From contig NZ_CP080526.1 in assembly GCF_024746815.1 (NCBI RefSeq), positions 248,001 to 312,000 on the forward strand: a stretch of DNA of 64,000 bases, given 5' to 3'. Position numbers and translations under genes: made by a program. Shown here in pieces: positions 24,946-34,146 of this stretch; position 1 is the stretch's first letter, and every line of letters begins with the position of its first letter. The notes beneath the pieces were generated by a model. It was not told where the DNA came from and searched no databases. It saw nothing but the letters and a program-made list of their open reading frames with translations. Source of the DNA: Mesorhizobium sp. AR07. GTDB taxonomy: Bacteria; Pseudomonadota; Alphaproteobacteria; Rhizobiales; Rhizobiaceae.

Positions 24946-27030
24946 CTATGACCCGTTGCCTATCACCGTTCCACCCGCGACAGTCGTAAAACCGCCGGAT
25001 TCAGCGGCACGCCGCAGTAGCTTGCACGGCGCGTCTGCCAACCCTTCGACGGAGAGACGCTCCAGCAACGCGACGACTGTTTTAAGCCCCCGGTGTTTCG
25101 CATACTGGATCGGCCCGCCGCGGCAGCGCGGGAAGCCGTAACCGTGGATCTTGACGAGATCGATGTCGGAGGCCCGGAGCGCGACGCCTTCCTCCAGGAT
25201 CCCTGCCGCCTCGTTGACCATCGGCAACACGATGCAATCGGCAAGCTCGCCTTGTGCCCAGTTGCGCTGCGGCATGACCGCCGACTCTTCGGCGATAATC
25301 GCCGCCACGATGTCGGACGCTTTGGGCGTGCGGTCGCCCGGGTGGTAATCGTACCAGCCGCCGCCGGATTTCTGGCCGTGGCGCTCCATCGCGCAGAGCC
25401 GGTCGGCGACCGGCGCGAAGGGCGCTTCGCCCCGCTCGCGGGCCGCCTTGCGCTGGAAGGCGGCGATGTCGAGGCCGCCGAGATCCTGCGCCTCGAACGG
25501 TCCCATCGGTAGGCCGAAGGCGCGCATGGCGGCATCGACAGCGGACGGTGTCGCACCGCAGAGCAGCAGGCGCTCGGCCTGTGCTCGCGTGACCTTCAGG
25601 ATGCGGTTGCCGATGAAGCCGTCGCAAATGCCGGCGCGGACCGGGATTTTCCCGAGCAGGCGGGCGAGTGCGAAGCCGGTCGCCAGAACGTCCGGCGCTG
25701 TGGTCGCCGTCGGAACGATCTCCAGGAGCTTCATGACATTGGCCGGGCTGAAGAAATGCAAGCCTAGGAAGCGCTCGGGATGGCTTGCGCCTCCGCTGAT
25801 GACGTTCGGATCGAGATAGGAGGTATTGGTGGCCAGTACAGCATCCGGCCGGCAGACCTCAGAGAGCTTTGTGAAGACGGTACGCTTGACGGCGATATCC
25901 TCGAAGACCGCTTCGATGACGAGATCCGTATCGGAAAGCAGGCCATAGTCCTCGCTGCCGGTCACACCGGCCATGCGTTCGACCGCGGCTTCCTGGGTGA
26001 TGCGGCCGCGTTTCACTGAGCCGTCGAAGATCGCGCGGATATTGGCCAGGCCTCGCTCGACCGCCGCCTTATCGCGCTCGACGAGAACGACCGGCAAGCC
26101 GGCATCGCGGAGTGCGACGGCAATGCCGGCGCCCATCGTGCCGCCGCCGACGACAGCGGCCGAGCGGACGTTGCGCGGCGTGACACCGGATAGCTCGGGG
26201 GGGCGGGGGGCGGCGCGCTCTGCGAAGAAGACGTGGCGCAGTGCGGCTGCCTGAGAGGAGCCTCGGAGCTCAAGGAAGGTCTCGCGCTCGAAGGCCATGG
26301 CGTCTGCGAAATCCGTTTCGCTGGCGTTGCGGATGGAGGAGAGCGCCTTGAGGGGAGCGACTTCGCGTTTCGCCTTTGCAGTCACTTCCGTTTCAGCACT
26401 TTCCCAGAATCCGGCTTCGACCGCCGGTACGGCGCGGCGGGAGATCGGCTCGGGCAGAGGCTTTTCAGCGACATCGTTTGCGAAGGCAATCGCACCCGTG
26501 CGCAGATCACCATCGATCACAGCATCGATGAGGCCTAACATTTCCGCCTTTTTTGCACCGACCGGACTGCCACTCGTCACCATATCGACGGCGGCGGCGG
26601 GGCCGATCAGGCGGGGCAGGCGGACGGTGCCGCCGGCGCCGGGAATAATGCCGAGCTTCACCTCCGGCAGGCCGAGGCTGGCTGAGGCTACGGCAACCCG
26701 GTAGGCACAACCGAGCGCCACTTCGAGACCGCCGCCGAGTGCACTGCCATGGATCGCCGCGACCCAGGGCCGCTTAGCGTCCTCGATGCATGCCACCACA
26801 TCTGGCAGATGCGGCGGCCGCGGCGGCTTGCCGAATTCGCTGACATCCGCCCCGGCGATGAAGGTGCGGCCGGCGCAGATCAGGACGACAGCCTTTACAG
26901 CCTCGTCCGCGTTGAGTTCCGCCACCGCCTCCACCAGGGCTTGGCGCAACGCCTGCGACAGGGCATTGACGGGCGGGTTGTCGACGGTAACGACGGCGAT
27001 GGCGCCTTCGCGGGCGATGGTGACGGTCAT
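24946..27030 (-). CDS. bifunctional enoyl-CoA hydratase/3-hydroxyacyl-CoA dehydrogenase
   Basis: The 694-residue protein has the FadJ/FadB layout. The N-terminal crotonase domain (residues 1-190) has the oxyanion-hole blocks AGADVSEF and HGSALGGGLEVALGCAYR and the LPEVKLGIIPGAGGT segment with the second catalytic Glu. The NAD-binding domain starts AAVVGGGTMGAGIAVALRDAG near residue 290. The C-terminal dehydrogenase part includes ATNTSYLDPN and RFLGLHFFSPANVMKLLEI with the catalytic His. In this cluster it would do the work of PaaF and PaaH, converting 2,3-dehydroadipyl-CoA to 3-oxoadipyl-CoA in the cytoplasm. It follows the Liv transporter genes by only four bases and is probably cotranscribed with them. 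General beta-oxidation is an alternative role. Confidence 0.88.
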   Translation of the reverse strand: MTVTIAREGAIAVVTVDNPPVNALSQALRQALVEAVAELNADEAVKAVVLICAGRTFIAGADVSEFGKPPRPPHLPDVVACIEDAKRPWVAAIHGSALGGGLEVALGCAYRVAVASASLGLPEVKLGIIPGAGGTVRLPRLIGPAAAVDMVTSGSPVGAKKAEMLGLIDAVIDGDLRTGAIAFANDVAEKPLPEPISRRAVPAVEAGFWESAETEVTAKAKREVAPLKALSSIRNASETDFADAMAFERETFLELRGSSQAAALRHVFFAERAAPRPPELSGVTPRNVRSAAVVGGGTMGAGIAVALRDAGLPVVLVERDKAAVERGLANIRAIFDGSVKRGRITQEAAVERMAGVTGSEDYGLLSDTDLVIEAVFEDIAVKRTVFTKLSEVCRPDAVLATNTSYLDPNVISGGASHPERFLGLHFFSPANVMKLLEIVPTATTAPDVLATGFALARLLGKIPVRAGICDGFIGNRILKVTRAQAERLLLCGATPSAVDAAMRAFGLPMGPFEAQDLGGLDIAAFQRKAARERGEAPFAPVADRLCAMERHGQKSGGGWYDYHPGDRTPKASDIVAAIIAEESAVMPQRNWAQGELADCIVLPMVNEAAGILEEGVALRASDIDLVKIHGYGFPRCRGGPIQYAKHRGLKTVVALLERLSVEGLADAPCKLLRRAAESGGFTTVAGGTVIGNGS

Positions 27031-27034
27031 GGAC

Positions 27035-27736
27035 TCATATTCCCAAATATGCGGCGCGGATGCGTTCGTCCGCGATCAATTCCGTGGCGGGGCCGGAGAT
27101 GATGATGCGCCCCGTCTCCATGACATAGCCCCGATCGGCGACGGACAGCGCGCCAAACGCGTTCTGCTCGACGAGAAGAACGGTGACGTCGAGCGCCTTC
27201 AAGCTCTTGACCACGTCGAAGATCTGCCCAACGAGTATCGGCGCAAGACCCATGCTCGGCTCGTCGAGCAGCAGGCAGGAGGGGCGCGCCATCAGCGCGC
27301 GGGCAATCGCCAGCATCTGCTGCTGCCCGCCGGAAAGACCGCCCGCCGCTAAATTACGCTTCTCCTTGAGGATCGGGAACATCGCAAAGGCGTCCTGCAT
27401 GTCGCGCTCCACCTTGTCGTCGGCGAAGAGATAGGCGCCGAGCCGGAGATTCTCCTCCACCGTCAGGTTGGTGAAAATCTGCCGTCCCTCCGGCGACTGG
27501 GCGAGGCCGCGCCGAACGCGGGCATGCGCCGGCACTGATGTCAGCGTCTCGCCGCGGAAGACGATGGAGCCGGACGAAACCGACTGGATGCCGGAGAGGC
27601 ATTTGAGCAGCGTCGTCTTGCCGGCGCCGTTCGCGCCGACCACCGTGACGATCTCGCCGGAGGCCACGTCGAGATCGATGCCATGCAGCACCTCGATGCG
27701 GCCGTAGCGCGAGCGCAGTCCCTCAACCATCAGCAT
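27035..27736 (-). CDS. livF: ABC transporter ATPase, LivF type
   Basis: The protein of 233 residues is a branched-chain-amino-acid-type ABC ATPase. Motifs are Walker A GANGAGKTTLLKCL, signature LSGGQQQMLAIARALM, Walker B LLLDEPSMGLAP and the H-loop region LLVEQNAF (Gln-Asn variant typical of LivF). It energises uptake through LivH and LivM at the inner membrane. Its start overlaps the livG end by 14 bases. As part of the paa cluster the transporter may import phenylacetate or a related aromatic acid and not amino acids. Confidence 0.92.
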   Translation of the reverse strand: MLMVEGLRSRYGRIEVLHGIDLDVASGEIVTVVGANGAGKTTLLKCLSGIQSVSSGSIVFRGETLTSVPAHARVRRGLAQSPEGRQIFTNLTVEENLRLGAYLFADDKVERDMQDAFAMFPILKEKRNLAAGGLSGGQQQMLAIARALMARPSCLLLDEPSMGLAPILVGQIFDVVKSLKALDVTVLLVEQNAFGALSVADRGYVMETGRIIISGPATELIADERIRAAYLGI

Positions 27737-28508
27737 GCTGAGCCTCCGTTGCCTGGACGCCGAGATAGGCTTCGATGACGCGCGGGTTGCGTGAAATCGC
27801 CGTCGGCTCCCCCTCGGCGATCTTTTCGCCGTGATCGAGCACCACGATATGATTGGAAATGCGCATGACCATCTTCATGTCGTGCTCCACCAGCAGGATC
27901 GATACGCCTTCGGCCGCGACCTGTGCAATGAGGTGATCGATCTCTTCCGTTTCGACCGCGTTGCAGCCGGCCGCCGGTTCATCGAGCAGCAGCACGCGGG
28001 GCTTTAACGCGAGCGCGCGGGCGATTTCCAGCCGCTTCAGCGCGCCGTAGGAGAGCGAGCCTGCCTCCTGCTCGGCGGCACGGCCGAGGCCGACGCGGTC
28101 GAGAAGCGCGCGAGCGCTTTCCTCCGATGCCTGGCTGCGGCGGCGCGCGGCGGGCAGCGAGAAGAGATCGGCAAAAACCGAACCGCGCTCATGCAGGTGA
28201 TGGCCGGCGATGGCGTTTTCCAGAACACTCATCGACTGGAAAATCTGCAAATTCTGGAAGGTGCGCGACAGACCGCGCCGCGCCAGCAGATGCGGCGGCA
28301 TGCGGGTGACGTCCTCGCCATCCAGCACGACGCGGCCACGGGCCGGGGCATAGACGCCGGAGATCATGTTGAACAGCGTCGTCTTGCCGGCGCCGTTCGG
28401 GCCGATGACGGAGACGATCTCGCCGGGTTTCAAGGAGAATCCGACATCATTGACGGCGCGCAGGCCGCCGAAATCGATGCCGAGGCCTTCGATCTGAAGC
28501 AGGCTCAT
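27723..28508 (-). CDS. livG: ABC transporter ATPase, LivG type
   Basis: The protein of 261 residues is the second ATPase of the Liv-type transporter. It has Walker A GPNGAGKTTLFNMISG, signature SYGALKRLEIARALA (a SYG variant usual for LivG), Walker B LLLDEPAAGCNAVE and switch His LLVEHDMKMVM. The C-terminal part ends with NPRVIEAYLGVQ, also typical. It overlaps livM by four bases and livF by 14, showing tight translational coupling. It should form a heterodimer with LivF under the LivH/LivM channel. No defects are visible. Confidence 0.92.
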   Translation of the reverse strand: MSLLQIEGLGIDFGGLRAVNDVGFSLKPGEIVSVIGPNGAGKTTLFNMISGVYAPARGRVVLDGEDVTRMPPHLLARRGLSRTFQNLQIFQSMSVLENAIAGHHLHERGSVFADLFSLPAARRRSQASEESARALLDRVGLGRAAEQEAGSLSYGALKRLEIARALALKPRVLLLDEPAAGCNAVETEEIDHLIAQVAAEGVSILLVEHDMKMVMRISNHIVVLDHGEKIAEGEPTAISRNPRVIEAYLGVQATEAQHADG

Positions 28509-29467
28509 TCTCCCCTCCCCCGGATGCGGCGCGCGATCGAAGGCAACAGGCCCTCGCGCATGAAGATCATGACGAGCATCATGACGAGGCCGAGCATGAG
28601 CTGTTCGTATTCCTGAAAGATCGTCAGCACCTGCGGCAGGGTCGTCAGGATCGCAGCACCCAGGATGGCGCCGAGCACCGAGCCAGCCCCGCCCAGAACC
28701 GTCATGGTGACCATCTCGATCGAATGCATGAAACCCGCGACATCCGGCGTGATGAACTTGTTTTGCAGCGCCAGCAACGAGCCGGACACCGAGGCATAGA
28801 CCGCCGAGATAACGAAGGCGACAAGCTTGTAATGCGCGACGTCGACGCCGACCGTGCGAGCCGCGACTTCCGAACCGTGCAGCGCCCTGAGCGCCCGGCC
28901 GGTCGGGCTATGGTAGAGGTTGAGCGCCAGCCATGCGCCGCTCACCAGCACGAGGCCGGAGAAGGCATACCAGAATTCGGTGTTGGAAAGATCGATGCCG
29001 ATTGCCTTCAGCACGGCGCGCAAGCCCAGTTCCGGCACCGCCATGCCATCCGGCCCGCCGGTCAGCTGCGCCTCGTTCGAGAGCACCATGGAGACGAGAA
29101 TGCCGAAACCGAGGCTGGCGACCGCGAGATAATAGCCCTTGAGCCGCAGGATCGGCCGGCCGACGAGATAGGCGATGGCGGCGGACAAAAGCGCGCCGAG
29201 CAGGGCGGCGAGCGCCGGATGCAGGCCTAGATGAACAGGTGCCAGCGCGCAGGCATAGGCGCCGATGCCGGCGAAGCCTGCATGGCCGAGGCTAATCTGG
29301 CCGGCATAACCGATGAGGATGACGAGACCCGTCACAGCGAGGCCGTTGACGAAAATCAGCGAGCCGACGCGGAAATAGTAGGACGATGGGAAGAAGATAG
29401 GCGCAATCGCGATGACCGCCGCGAGGATGAGGAGCGTGGTTGCCTTGCTGGAGAGCCGCATGGTCAC
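28505..29467 (-). CDS. livM: ABC transporter permease, LivM type
   Basis: The 320-residue permease has about nine hydrophobic spans, beginning LILAAVIAIAPIFFPSSYYF and including GLVILIGYAGQISLGHAGFAGIGAYACA, the LivM signature with the conserved Gly-Gln-x-Ser-x-Gly-His. The cytoplasmic coupling loop is SPTGRALRALHGSEVAARTVGVDVAHYKL. It forms the membrane channel with LivH. It overlaps both livG and livH by four bases. Its substrate cannot be deduced from the sequence, but the whole five-gene set sits between pathway genes for phenylacetate. Confidence 0.9.
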   Translation of the reverse strand: MTMRLSSKATTLLILAAVIAIAPIFFPSSYYFRVGSLIFVNGLAVTGLVILIGYAGQISLGHAGFAGIGAYACALAPVHLGLHPALAALLGALLSAAIAYLVGRPILRLKGYYLAVASLGFGILVSMVLSNEAQLTGGPDGMAVPELGLRAVLKAIGIDLSNTEFWYAFSGLVLVSGAWLALNLYHSPTGRALRALHGSEVAARTVGVDVAHYKLVAFVISAVYASVSGSLLALQNKFITPDVAGFMHSIEMVTMTVLGGAGSVLGAILGAAILTTLPQVLTIFQEYEQLMLGLVMMLVMIFMREGLLPSIARRIRGRGE

Positions 29468-30336
29468 ACCCGATCCGTCGACTTGCGGCCGAACAGGCCC
29501 TGCGGCATGGCGAAGAGCACGGCGAGGATGACGATGAAGGCGGCGGCATCCTTGTATTGCGAGCTGATATAGCCGGCCGTCATCGCCTCAAGAATACCGA
29601 GCAGCAGCCCGCCGACCAGCGCGCCCTTGGGGTTGCCCATGCCGCCGAGCATGGCGGCGGCAAAGCCCTTCAGCGCCAGCGCCAGGCCGACATCGTAGCT
29701 GGTCAGCGTGATCGGCGTCACCAGCACGCCGGCGAGCGCCCCGATGGCGGCGGACATGGCGAAGGAGAGCGTCATCACATAGTTGGTGTTGATGCCGACG
29801 AGCTGCGCGGCGACGCGGTTGTTCGCCGTTGCCAGCACCGCGCGGCCGATCAGCGTGCGTGTAAAGAACAGCCACAGACAGACGAAGACGGCGAGCGCGC
29901 CGGCAATCACCCACAGGCTCTGCGGCAGGATCGTCGCGCCGCCGATAAGGATCGGCTGGTCACCGGAAAAGGCCGGAAAGCGGTGGATCTGCTTGTCGAA
30001 GACGAGCTGCGTCGCACCACGGATGAAGATGGAGGCGCCGATCGTGATGATGATCAGCGAGACGACCGGCGCACCGCGCGCGGGCTCGATCGCCAGCTTG
30101 TTGAGCGCGACACCGATCGCCGCCGTAACGATGATGGCGATGAGCGCCGCAAGCGGCAGCGGCAGGCCGGCGGCATGCGCGAAAAAGGTGATCATGCCGC
30201 CGAGCATGACGAACTCGCCCTGCGCGAAGTTCACGACGTCGGACGCATTATAGATGATCGTGAAGCCGAGGGCGACCAGCGCATAGACGGCGCCGACCGT
30301 GATCCCGGACAGAAGGAATTGCAGCAGTTCGGGCAT
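29464..30336 (-). CDS. livH: ABC transporter permease, LivH type
   Basis: This 290-residue permease has the LivH pattern: LLSGITVGAVYALVALGFTIIYNASDVVNFAQGEFVMLGG at the start and, near the C-terminus, GLALALKGFAAAMLGGMGNPKGALVGG. The coupling loop is IGRAVLATANNRVAAQLVGINTNYV. ATG 30336 was preferred over an upstream in-frame ATG because it opens the conserved MPELLQ end. It overlaps livM by four bases and follows the binding-protein gene after about 70 bases. It works as the partner channel subunit of LivM. Confidence 0.9.
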   Translation of the reverse strand: MPELLQFLLSGITVGAVYALVALGFTIIYNASDVVNFAQGEFVMLGGMITFFAHAAGLPLPLAALIAIIVTAAIGVALNKLAIEPARGAPVVSLIIITIGASIFIRGATQLVFDKQIHRFPAFSGDQPILIGGATILPQSLWVIAGALAVFVCLWLFFTRTLIGRAVLATANNRVAAQLVGINTNYVMTLSFAMSAAIGALAGVLVTPITLTSYDVGLALALKGFAAAMLGGMGNPKGALVGGLLLGILEAMTAGYISSQYKDAAAFIVILAVLFAMPQGLFGRKSTDRV

Positions 30337-30404
30337 GGAGGCCTCCGCTTCGCGCACGACGTTTCCGCCAGCCCATGCCACGAGGGCGCAGGCTGGCGGT
30401 TCGA

Positions 30405-31544
30405 TTACTCGACGATCTTCCAGCCGCCCTTTTCGATCTGCAGCATGCGGAAGGCCGAGAGATCGAGGCCGAGGTGATCCTCGGCCGTCATGGTGACGGT
30501 GCCTGTTGTGCCGACGAGACCCTTCGTGCCCTCGATCGCATCGCGGATCGCCGACGGCTCGGCACTGCCCGCCCGCTTGATGGCATCGACAAGGATACGC
30601 AGCGCATCTTGGGCATAACCGCCGAAGGTCGAGACCGGCTTGCCGGTCGCCTTCTCATAGGCGTCCTTGTAAGCCGTGACGACAGGGCGCTGCGGATCGC
30701 TTTCCGGCAGCAGCTTTGCCACGAGCAGCGCCGTACCCGGCAGGCGAACGCCTTCCGCGGCTTCCGCGCCGGCAAGCTCGATGAAACCATCCGACGCGAC
30801 GCCGTGCGACTGGTAGAGCGGCAAGCCGACAGCGAGCTGGGCGTAGTTGCGCGTGACGATCGCCGGGCCCTGGCCAAAGCCGGGGTTCAGCACAGCCTGG
30901 ATGCCGTCCTTGCCCTTGATGTTGGTGAGCTGCGGCGTCATGTCGGCGTCGGTCGGGCCATAGGTCTCGTCGGCGAGAACCTCGATGCCGTAGTCGCCGA
31001 CGATCGAAAGGCACTGCTTGTGCATGGAAGCACCAAAGCCATCGGAACCCGAGATCATGCCGATCTTGGTGATGGCGTTCTTCTTCATGTCTTCAAAAAT
31101 CTTCGCACAGGCCATGCGGTCGGTGTGGGGCGTCTTGAAGGTGTAGGGCTTTACGGGATCGATAATCTCGATGGCGCCGGCAAGCGAGATGAAGGGCACT
31201 TCCGCATCCTCGAAGACCGGGATGATCGCCATGGAAGTGCCGGTCGTCGTGCCGCCGATCACGGCCACCACTTCGTCGTCTTCCACGAGGCGGGTCGCGA
31301 AGGTGCGCGCCTTGTTCGGGTCGCCGCCGTCGTCATAGATGACGAGTTCCAGCTTCTCGCCATTGACGCCGCCGGCCGCATTGATCTCTTCGACCAGCAG
31401 CTTCAGCGTCTTGGCTTCCGGATCGCCAAGGAAGGAGGCGGGGCCGGTTTCGGAAATGGTTGCGCCGATCTTGATATCGGCAAAGGCGGGCGCCGCAAGG
31501 CCCAGGACCAGGGCAAGTGCTGTGGTGGTGAGCGCAAATTTCAT
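30405..31544 (-). CDS. periplasmic binding protein of the Liv-type transporter
   Basis: This 379-residue protein has a Sec signal peptide (MKFALTTTALALVLGLAAPAFA) and a type I periplasmic-binding fold of the LivJ/LivK family: IKIGATISETGPASFLGDPEAKTL, EEINAAGGVNGEKLELVIYDDGGD and IGGTTTGTSMAI. It captures the ligand for LivHMGF. Start ATG 31544 follows GGGAGGAGA. The family member lies between the permease genes and paaN in one gene run on the minus strand, so an aromatic acid ligand is possible. Related proteins in aromatic clusters bind benzoate- or phenylacetate-like acids, but this is inference only. Confidence 0.88.
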   Translation of the reverse strand: MKFALTTTALALVLGLAAPAFADIKIGATISETGPASFLGDPEAKTLKLLVEEINAAGGVNGEKLELVIYDDGGDPNKARTFATRLVEDDEVVAVIGGTTTGTSMAIIPVFEDAEVPFISLAGAIEIIDPVKPYTFKTPHTDRMACAKIFEDMKKNAITKIGMISGSDGFGASMHKQCLSIVGDYGIEVLADETYGPTDADMTPQLTNIKGKDGIQAVLNPGFGQGPAIVTRNYAQLAVGLPLYQSHGVASDGFIELAGAEAAEGVRLPGTALLVAKLLPESDPQRPVVTAYKDAYEKATGKPVSTFGGYAQDALRILVDAIKRAGSAEPSAIRDAIEGTKGLVGTTGTVTMTAEDHLGLDLSAFRMLQIEKGGWKIVE

Positions 31545-31593
31545 GTCGGTTTCTCCTCCCAACAAAGACAAAGGGTTAAAGCGAAAACTCCTC

Positions 31594-33255
31594 TTACGCC
31601 ACCACGGGGCGGCGCCACATCACCACGCGGAACCGGTTCGCGACGAAAGCCGCATCCGTCAGGCTGGCATTGCCTGCCGGGTTCGCACCGGTGACGTGGA
31701 AATCGCTGAAGGCGGCACTCTGGTTGACGTAGATGCCGCCGGTCAGGTTGACCGAAAGATTGACGCCGGCCGTGGCGAACCGCTCGGCGGCGGCAAGGAT
31801 CTGCGCTTCGTCGGTGGCGTAGAGGGCAGCGGTGATCGCGCCCTTGCGCTCGGCGAGCTCGGCCGCGCGGTCTACGCCATCGGTCGCGTCATCGACCGCG
31901 ACAACGAAGGCGATGGGACCGAAACGTTCTTCCGCATAGGCCGCGCTATCCGCCGCGTCGACGGCGAGGATCAACGGCGTTGCGGTGCGCGCGTCGTCAA
32001 GGCCCTCGACGGGTGCGGAGTCCCGCACGACGCGGCCGAGCGAACGGACTGTCGCGATGCGTGCGAGCGTCGCCGGGTTGGCAATGGCACCGCAGACGCC
32101 GGCCGCGCGGGCCGGGTCGGCGAGCAGGCTATCGACAGCCGCGGCGATGCCGGCAGCGACCGCGTCGAATGTCTTGCGGCCCCCGTTCGTCTCGATGCCG
32201 TCGCGTGGGACAAAGATATCCTGCGGGGCGGTGCACATCTGGCCGGAATAGAGCGAGAGCGAGAAGGCGATGTTGCTGCACATGCCGGCGAAATCATCGG
32301 TGGCGCCGATGACGATGGAGTTGACGCCGGCCTCTTCCGTATAGACGTCGGCCCCGCCGGCATTTTCGCGCACCCAACTGCCGAATGTGTTGGAACCGGT
32401 ATAGTCGATGATGGCGACCGCCGGGTGCTGCACGAGATCCTTGGTGATTTCGGAACCGGGCGCATCGGCAGCGAGCAGCACGATATCGGCAGCAAAACCC
32501 CCTTCCACCAGCACCTGCCTGATAATCTCGACGGTAATGGCAAGCGGCAGGATGGCTGCCGGATGCGGCTTGACGATGACGGTGTTGCCGGTGGCAAGGC
32601 TGGCAAAGAGGCCGGGATAGCTGTTCCAGGTCGGGAAAGTGTTGCAGCCGATGACCAGCGAAACGCCGCGCGGCACGACGCGCCAGTGTTTTTCCATGAC
32701 GATCGGCTCGCCCTTGCCCTGCGGCTTCGTCCAGATCGCCTGGGCCGGCGTGCGGGTCATCTCGGCATAGGCGTAAGTGACGGCTTCGAGGCCGCGGTCC
32801 TGCGCATGCGGGCCGCCAGCCTGGAAGGCCATGGCGAAAGACTGGCCCGTCGTATGCATGACGGCATTGGCCATTTCGAAACTGCGAGCATTGAGGCGGG
32901 CGAGGATCTCGAGACAGATGCCGGTGCGCACCTCCGGCGAGGCCGCGGCCCATTGCGGAGCGGCGGCACGGGAAGCCATGATCAGCATGTCGACGGAGGC
33001 TGCTGGATACGTGATGCCAAGAGATGGCCCGTAAGGCGACACTTCCGCACCCACAGAGCCCTCTGCCGGATGATCGGCGAGAACGAAGGCCTTGCCGAGC
33101 CGAGCCTTGTAGGCAACGAACCCGTCGTCCTTGGCGGTCTCGCCATAGATCTTGCCGCTCGGCACTTCGGGATAGGCGGACCAGAAGTCACGCTTGGTGG
33201 CCGCTTGCAAAGCTGCATCCAGCGTCGGGCGATGGCGCTCGAAAAGTTCGGTCAT
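31594..33255 (-). CDS. paaN: phenylacetate degradation protein PaaN (aldehyde dehydrogenase-like)
   Basis: The protein has 553 residues, the length expected for the PaaN family of aldehyde dehydrogenase-like proteins that are separate from PaaZ. The aldehyde dehydrogenase fold shows VVPRGVSLVIGCNTFPTWNSYPGLF, NTVIVKPHPAAILP, a catalytic Glu candidate in YTEEAGVNSIVIG and the catalytic Cys in SLYSGQMCTAPQDIF. It may oxidise a semialdehyde side product of ring opening, though its role is not established. It is the first gene of the minus-strand run paaN-liv-fadJ and shares a divergent promoter with paaG that contains a PaaR-type palindrome. It coexists with PaaZ at 37161. Confidence 0.88.
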   Translation of the reverse strand: MTELFERHRPTLDAALQAATKRDFWSAYPEVPSGKIYGETAKDDGFVAYKARLGKAFVLADHPAEGSVGAEVSPYGPSLGITYPAASVDMLIMASRAAAPQWAAASPEVRTGICLEILARLNARSFEMANAVMHTTGQSFAMAFQAGGPHAQDRGLEAVTYAYAEMTRTPAQAIWTKPQGKGEPIVMEKHWRVVPRGVSLVIGCNTFPTWNSYPGLFASLATGNTVIVKPHPAAILPLAITVEIIRQVLVEGGFAADIVLLAADAPGSEITKDLVQHPAVAIIDYTGSNTFGSWVRENAGGADVYTEEAGVNSIVIGATDDFAGMCSNIAFSLSLYSGQMCTAPQDIFVPRDGIETNGGRKTFDAVAAGIAAAVDSLLADPARAAGVCGAIANPATLARIATVRSLGRVVRDSAPVEGLDDARTATPLILAVDAADSAAYAEERFGPIAFVVAVDDATDGVDRAAELAERKGAITAALYATDEAQILAAAERFATAGVNLSVNLTGGIYVNQSAAFSDFHVTGANPAGNASLTDAAFVANRFRVVMWRRPVVA

Positions 33256-33288
33256 CTCTGGCTCCTCCCAGTCAGTGATTTTATAATT

Positions 33289-33304
33289 GACCGGCCGTTC
33301 GGTT
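33289..33304. promoter_or_regulatory. PaaR-type operator between paaN and paaG
   Basis: GACCGGCCGTTCGGTT is an imperfect palindrome with ACCG...CGGT arms in the short divergent promoter region of paaN and paaG. It resembles the ACCG-rich dyads bound by TetR-type PaaR regulators and the stronger palindrome before paaJ at 44995. Confidence 0.65.
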
Positions 33305-33357
33305 TATGCAAGAGTTTTTTTTACGGTCGCCGCTGGGAAGGGCGACAGGGAGGAAAA

Positions 33358-34146
33358 ATGTCCACATCCGACACCATTCTGTCGGCGATTGCCGATGGCG
33401 TTCTGAGCCTCACGCTGAACCGCCCGGACAAGCTCAACGCCTTCGACGAAGAGATGCACCTTGCGCTGCGCGCCGGTTTCGAGCGGGCCCATGCGGATGA
33501 GACTGTCCGCGCCGTGCTGCTTACCGGCGCCGGCCGCGGCTTCTGCGCGGGCCAGGATCTCGGCGACCGCGATTCCAAGAAGGGTGTGCCAGACCTCGGC
33601 CACACGATCGAGACCTATTATAACCCGCTGCTCCGCCTCATCCGCAGCCTCGAAAAGCCGGTGATCTGCGCCGTCAACGGCGTTGCCGCCGGCGCCGGCG
33701 CCAACATCGCCTTTGCCTGTGACATCACGCTCGCCGCCCGCTCGGCCCGCTTCATCCAGGCTTTTGCCAAGATCGGCCTCGTGCCGGATTCCGGCGGCAC
33801 CTGGAGCCTGCCGCGCCTCATCGGCGAGGCCCGCGCCAAGGCGCTCACGCTCACCGCCGAACCGCTCGGCGCGGAAACCGCCGCCGACTGGGGCCTGATC
33901 TGGCGCGCCGTCGACGACGACACGCTGATGGACGAGGCAATGGCACTTGCCACCCGCCTCGCCGCCGGCCCGACCCGCGGCCTCGGCATGACGAAGCGCG
34001 CCATCCAGGCCGCCGCCACCAATTCGCTGGACCAACAGCTCGACCTCGAACGCGACCTGCAACGCGAGGCCGGCCGCAGTGCCGACTATGCCGAGGGCGT
34101 CTCCGCCTTCCTCGAAAAGCGCAAGCCGGAGTTTTCAGGCAAATGA
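33358..34146 (+). CDS. paaG: epoxyphenylacetyl-CoA isomerase PaaG
   Basis: This 262-residue crotonase-family enzyme isomerises the ring-1,2-epoxide of phenylacetyl-CoA to oxepin-CoA. It has the oxyanion-hole region GAGRGFCAGQDLGDRD and the block NGVAAGAGANIAFACDITLAA. The acid residue region FAKIGLVPDSGGTWSLPRLIG is as in PaaG and not in PaaF. ATG 33358 follows GGGAGGAAAA. The end overlaps paaI by four bases, so the pair is translationally coupled. It heads the plus-strand group paaG-paaI-paaK and lies under the same operator as paaN. Confidence 0.9.
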   Translation: MSTSDTILSAIADGVLSLTLNRPDKLNAFDEEMHLALRAGFERAHADETVRAVLLTGAGRGFCAGQDLGDRDSKKGVPDLGHTIETYYNPLLRLIRSLEKPVICAVNGVAAGAGANIAFACDITLAARSARFIQAFAKIGLVPDSGGTWSLPRLIGEARAKALTLTAEPLGAETAADWGLIWRAVDDDTLMDEAMALATRLAAGPTRGLGMTKRAIQAAATNSLDQQLDLERDLQREAGRSADYAEGVSAFLEKRKPEFSGK

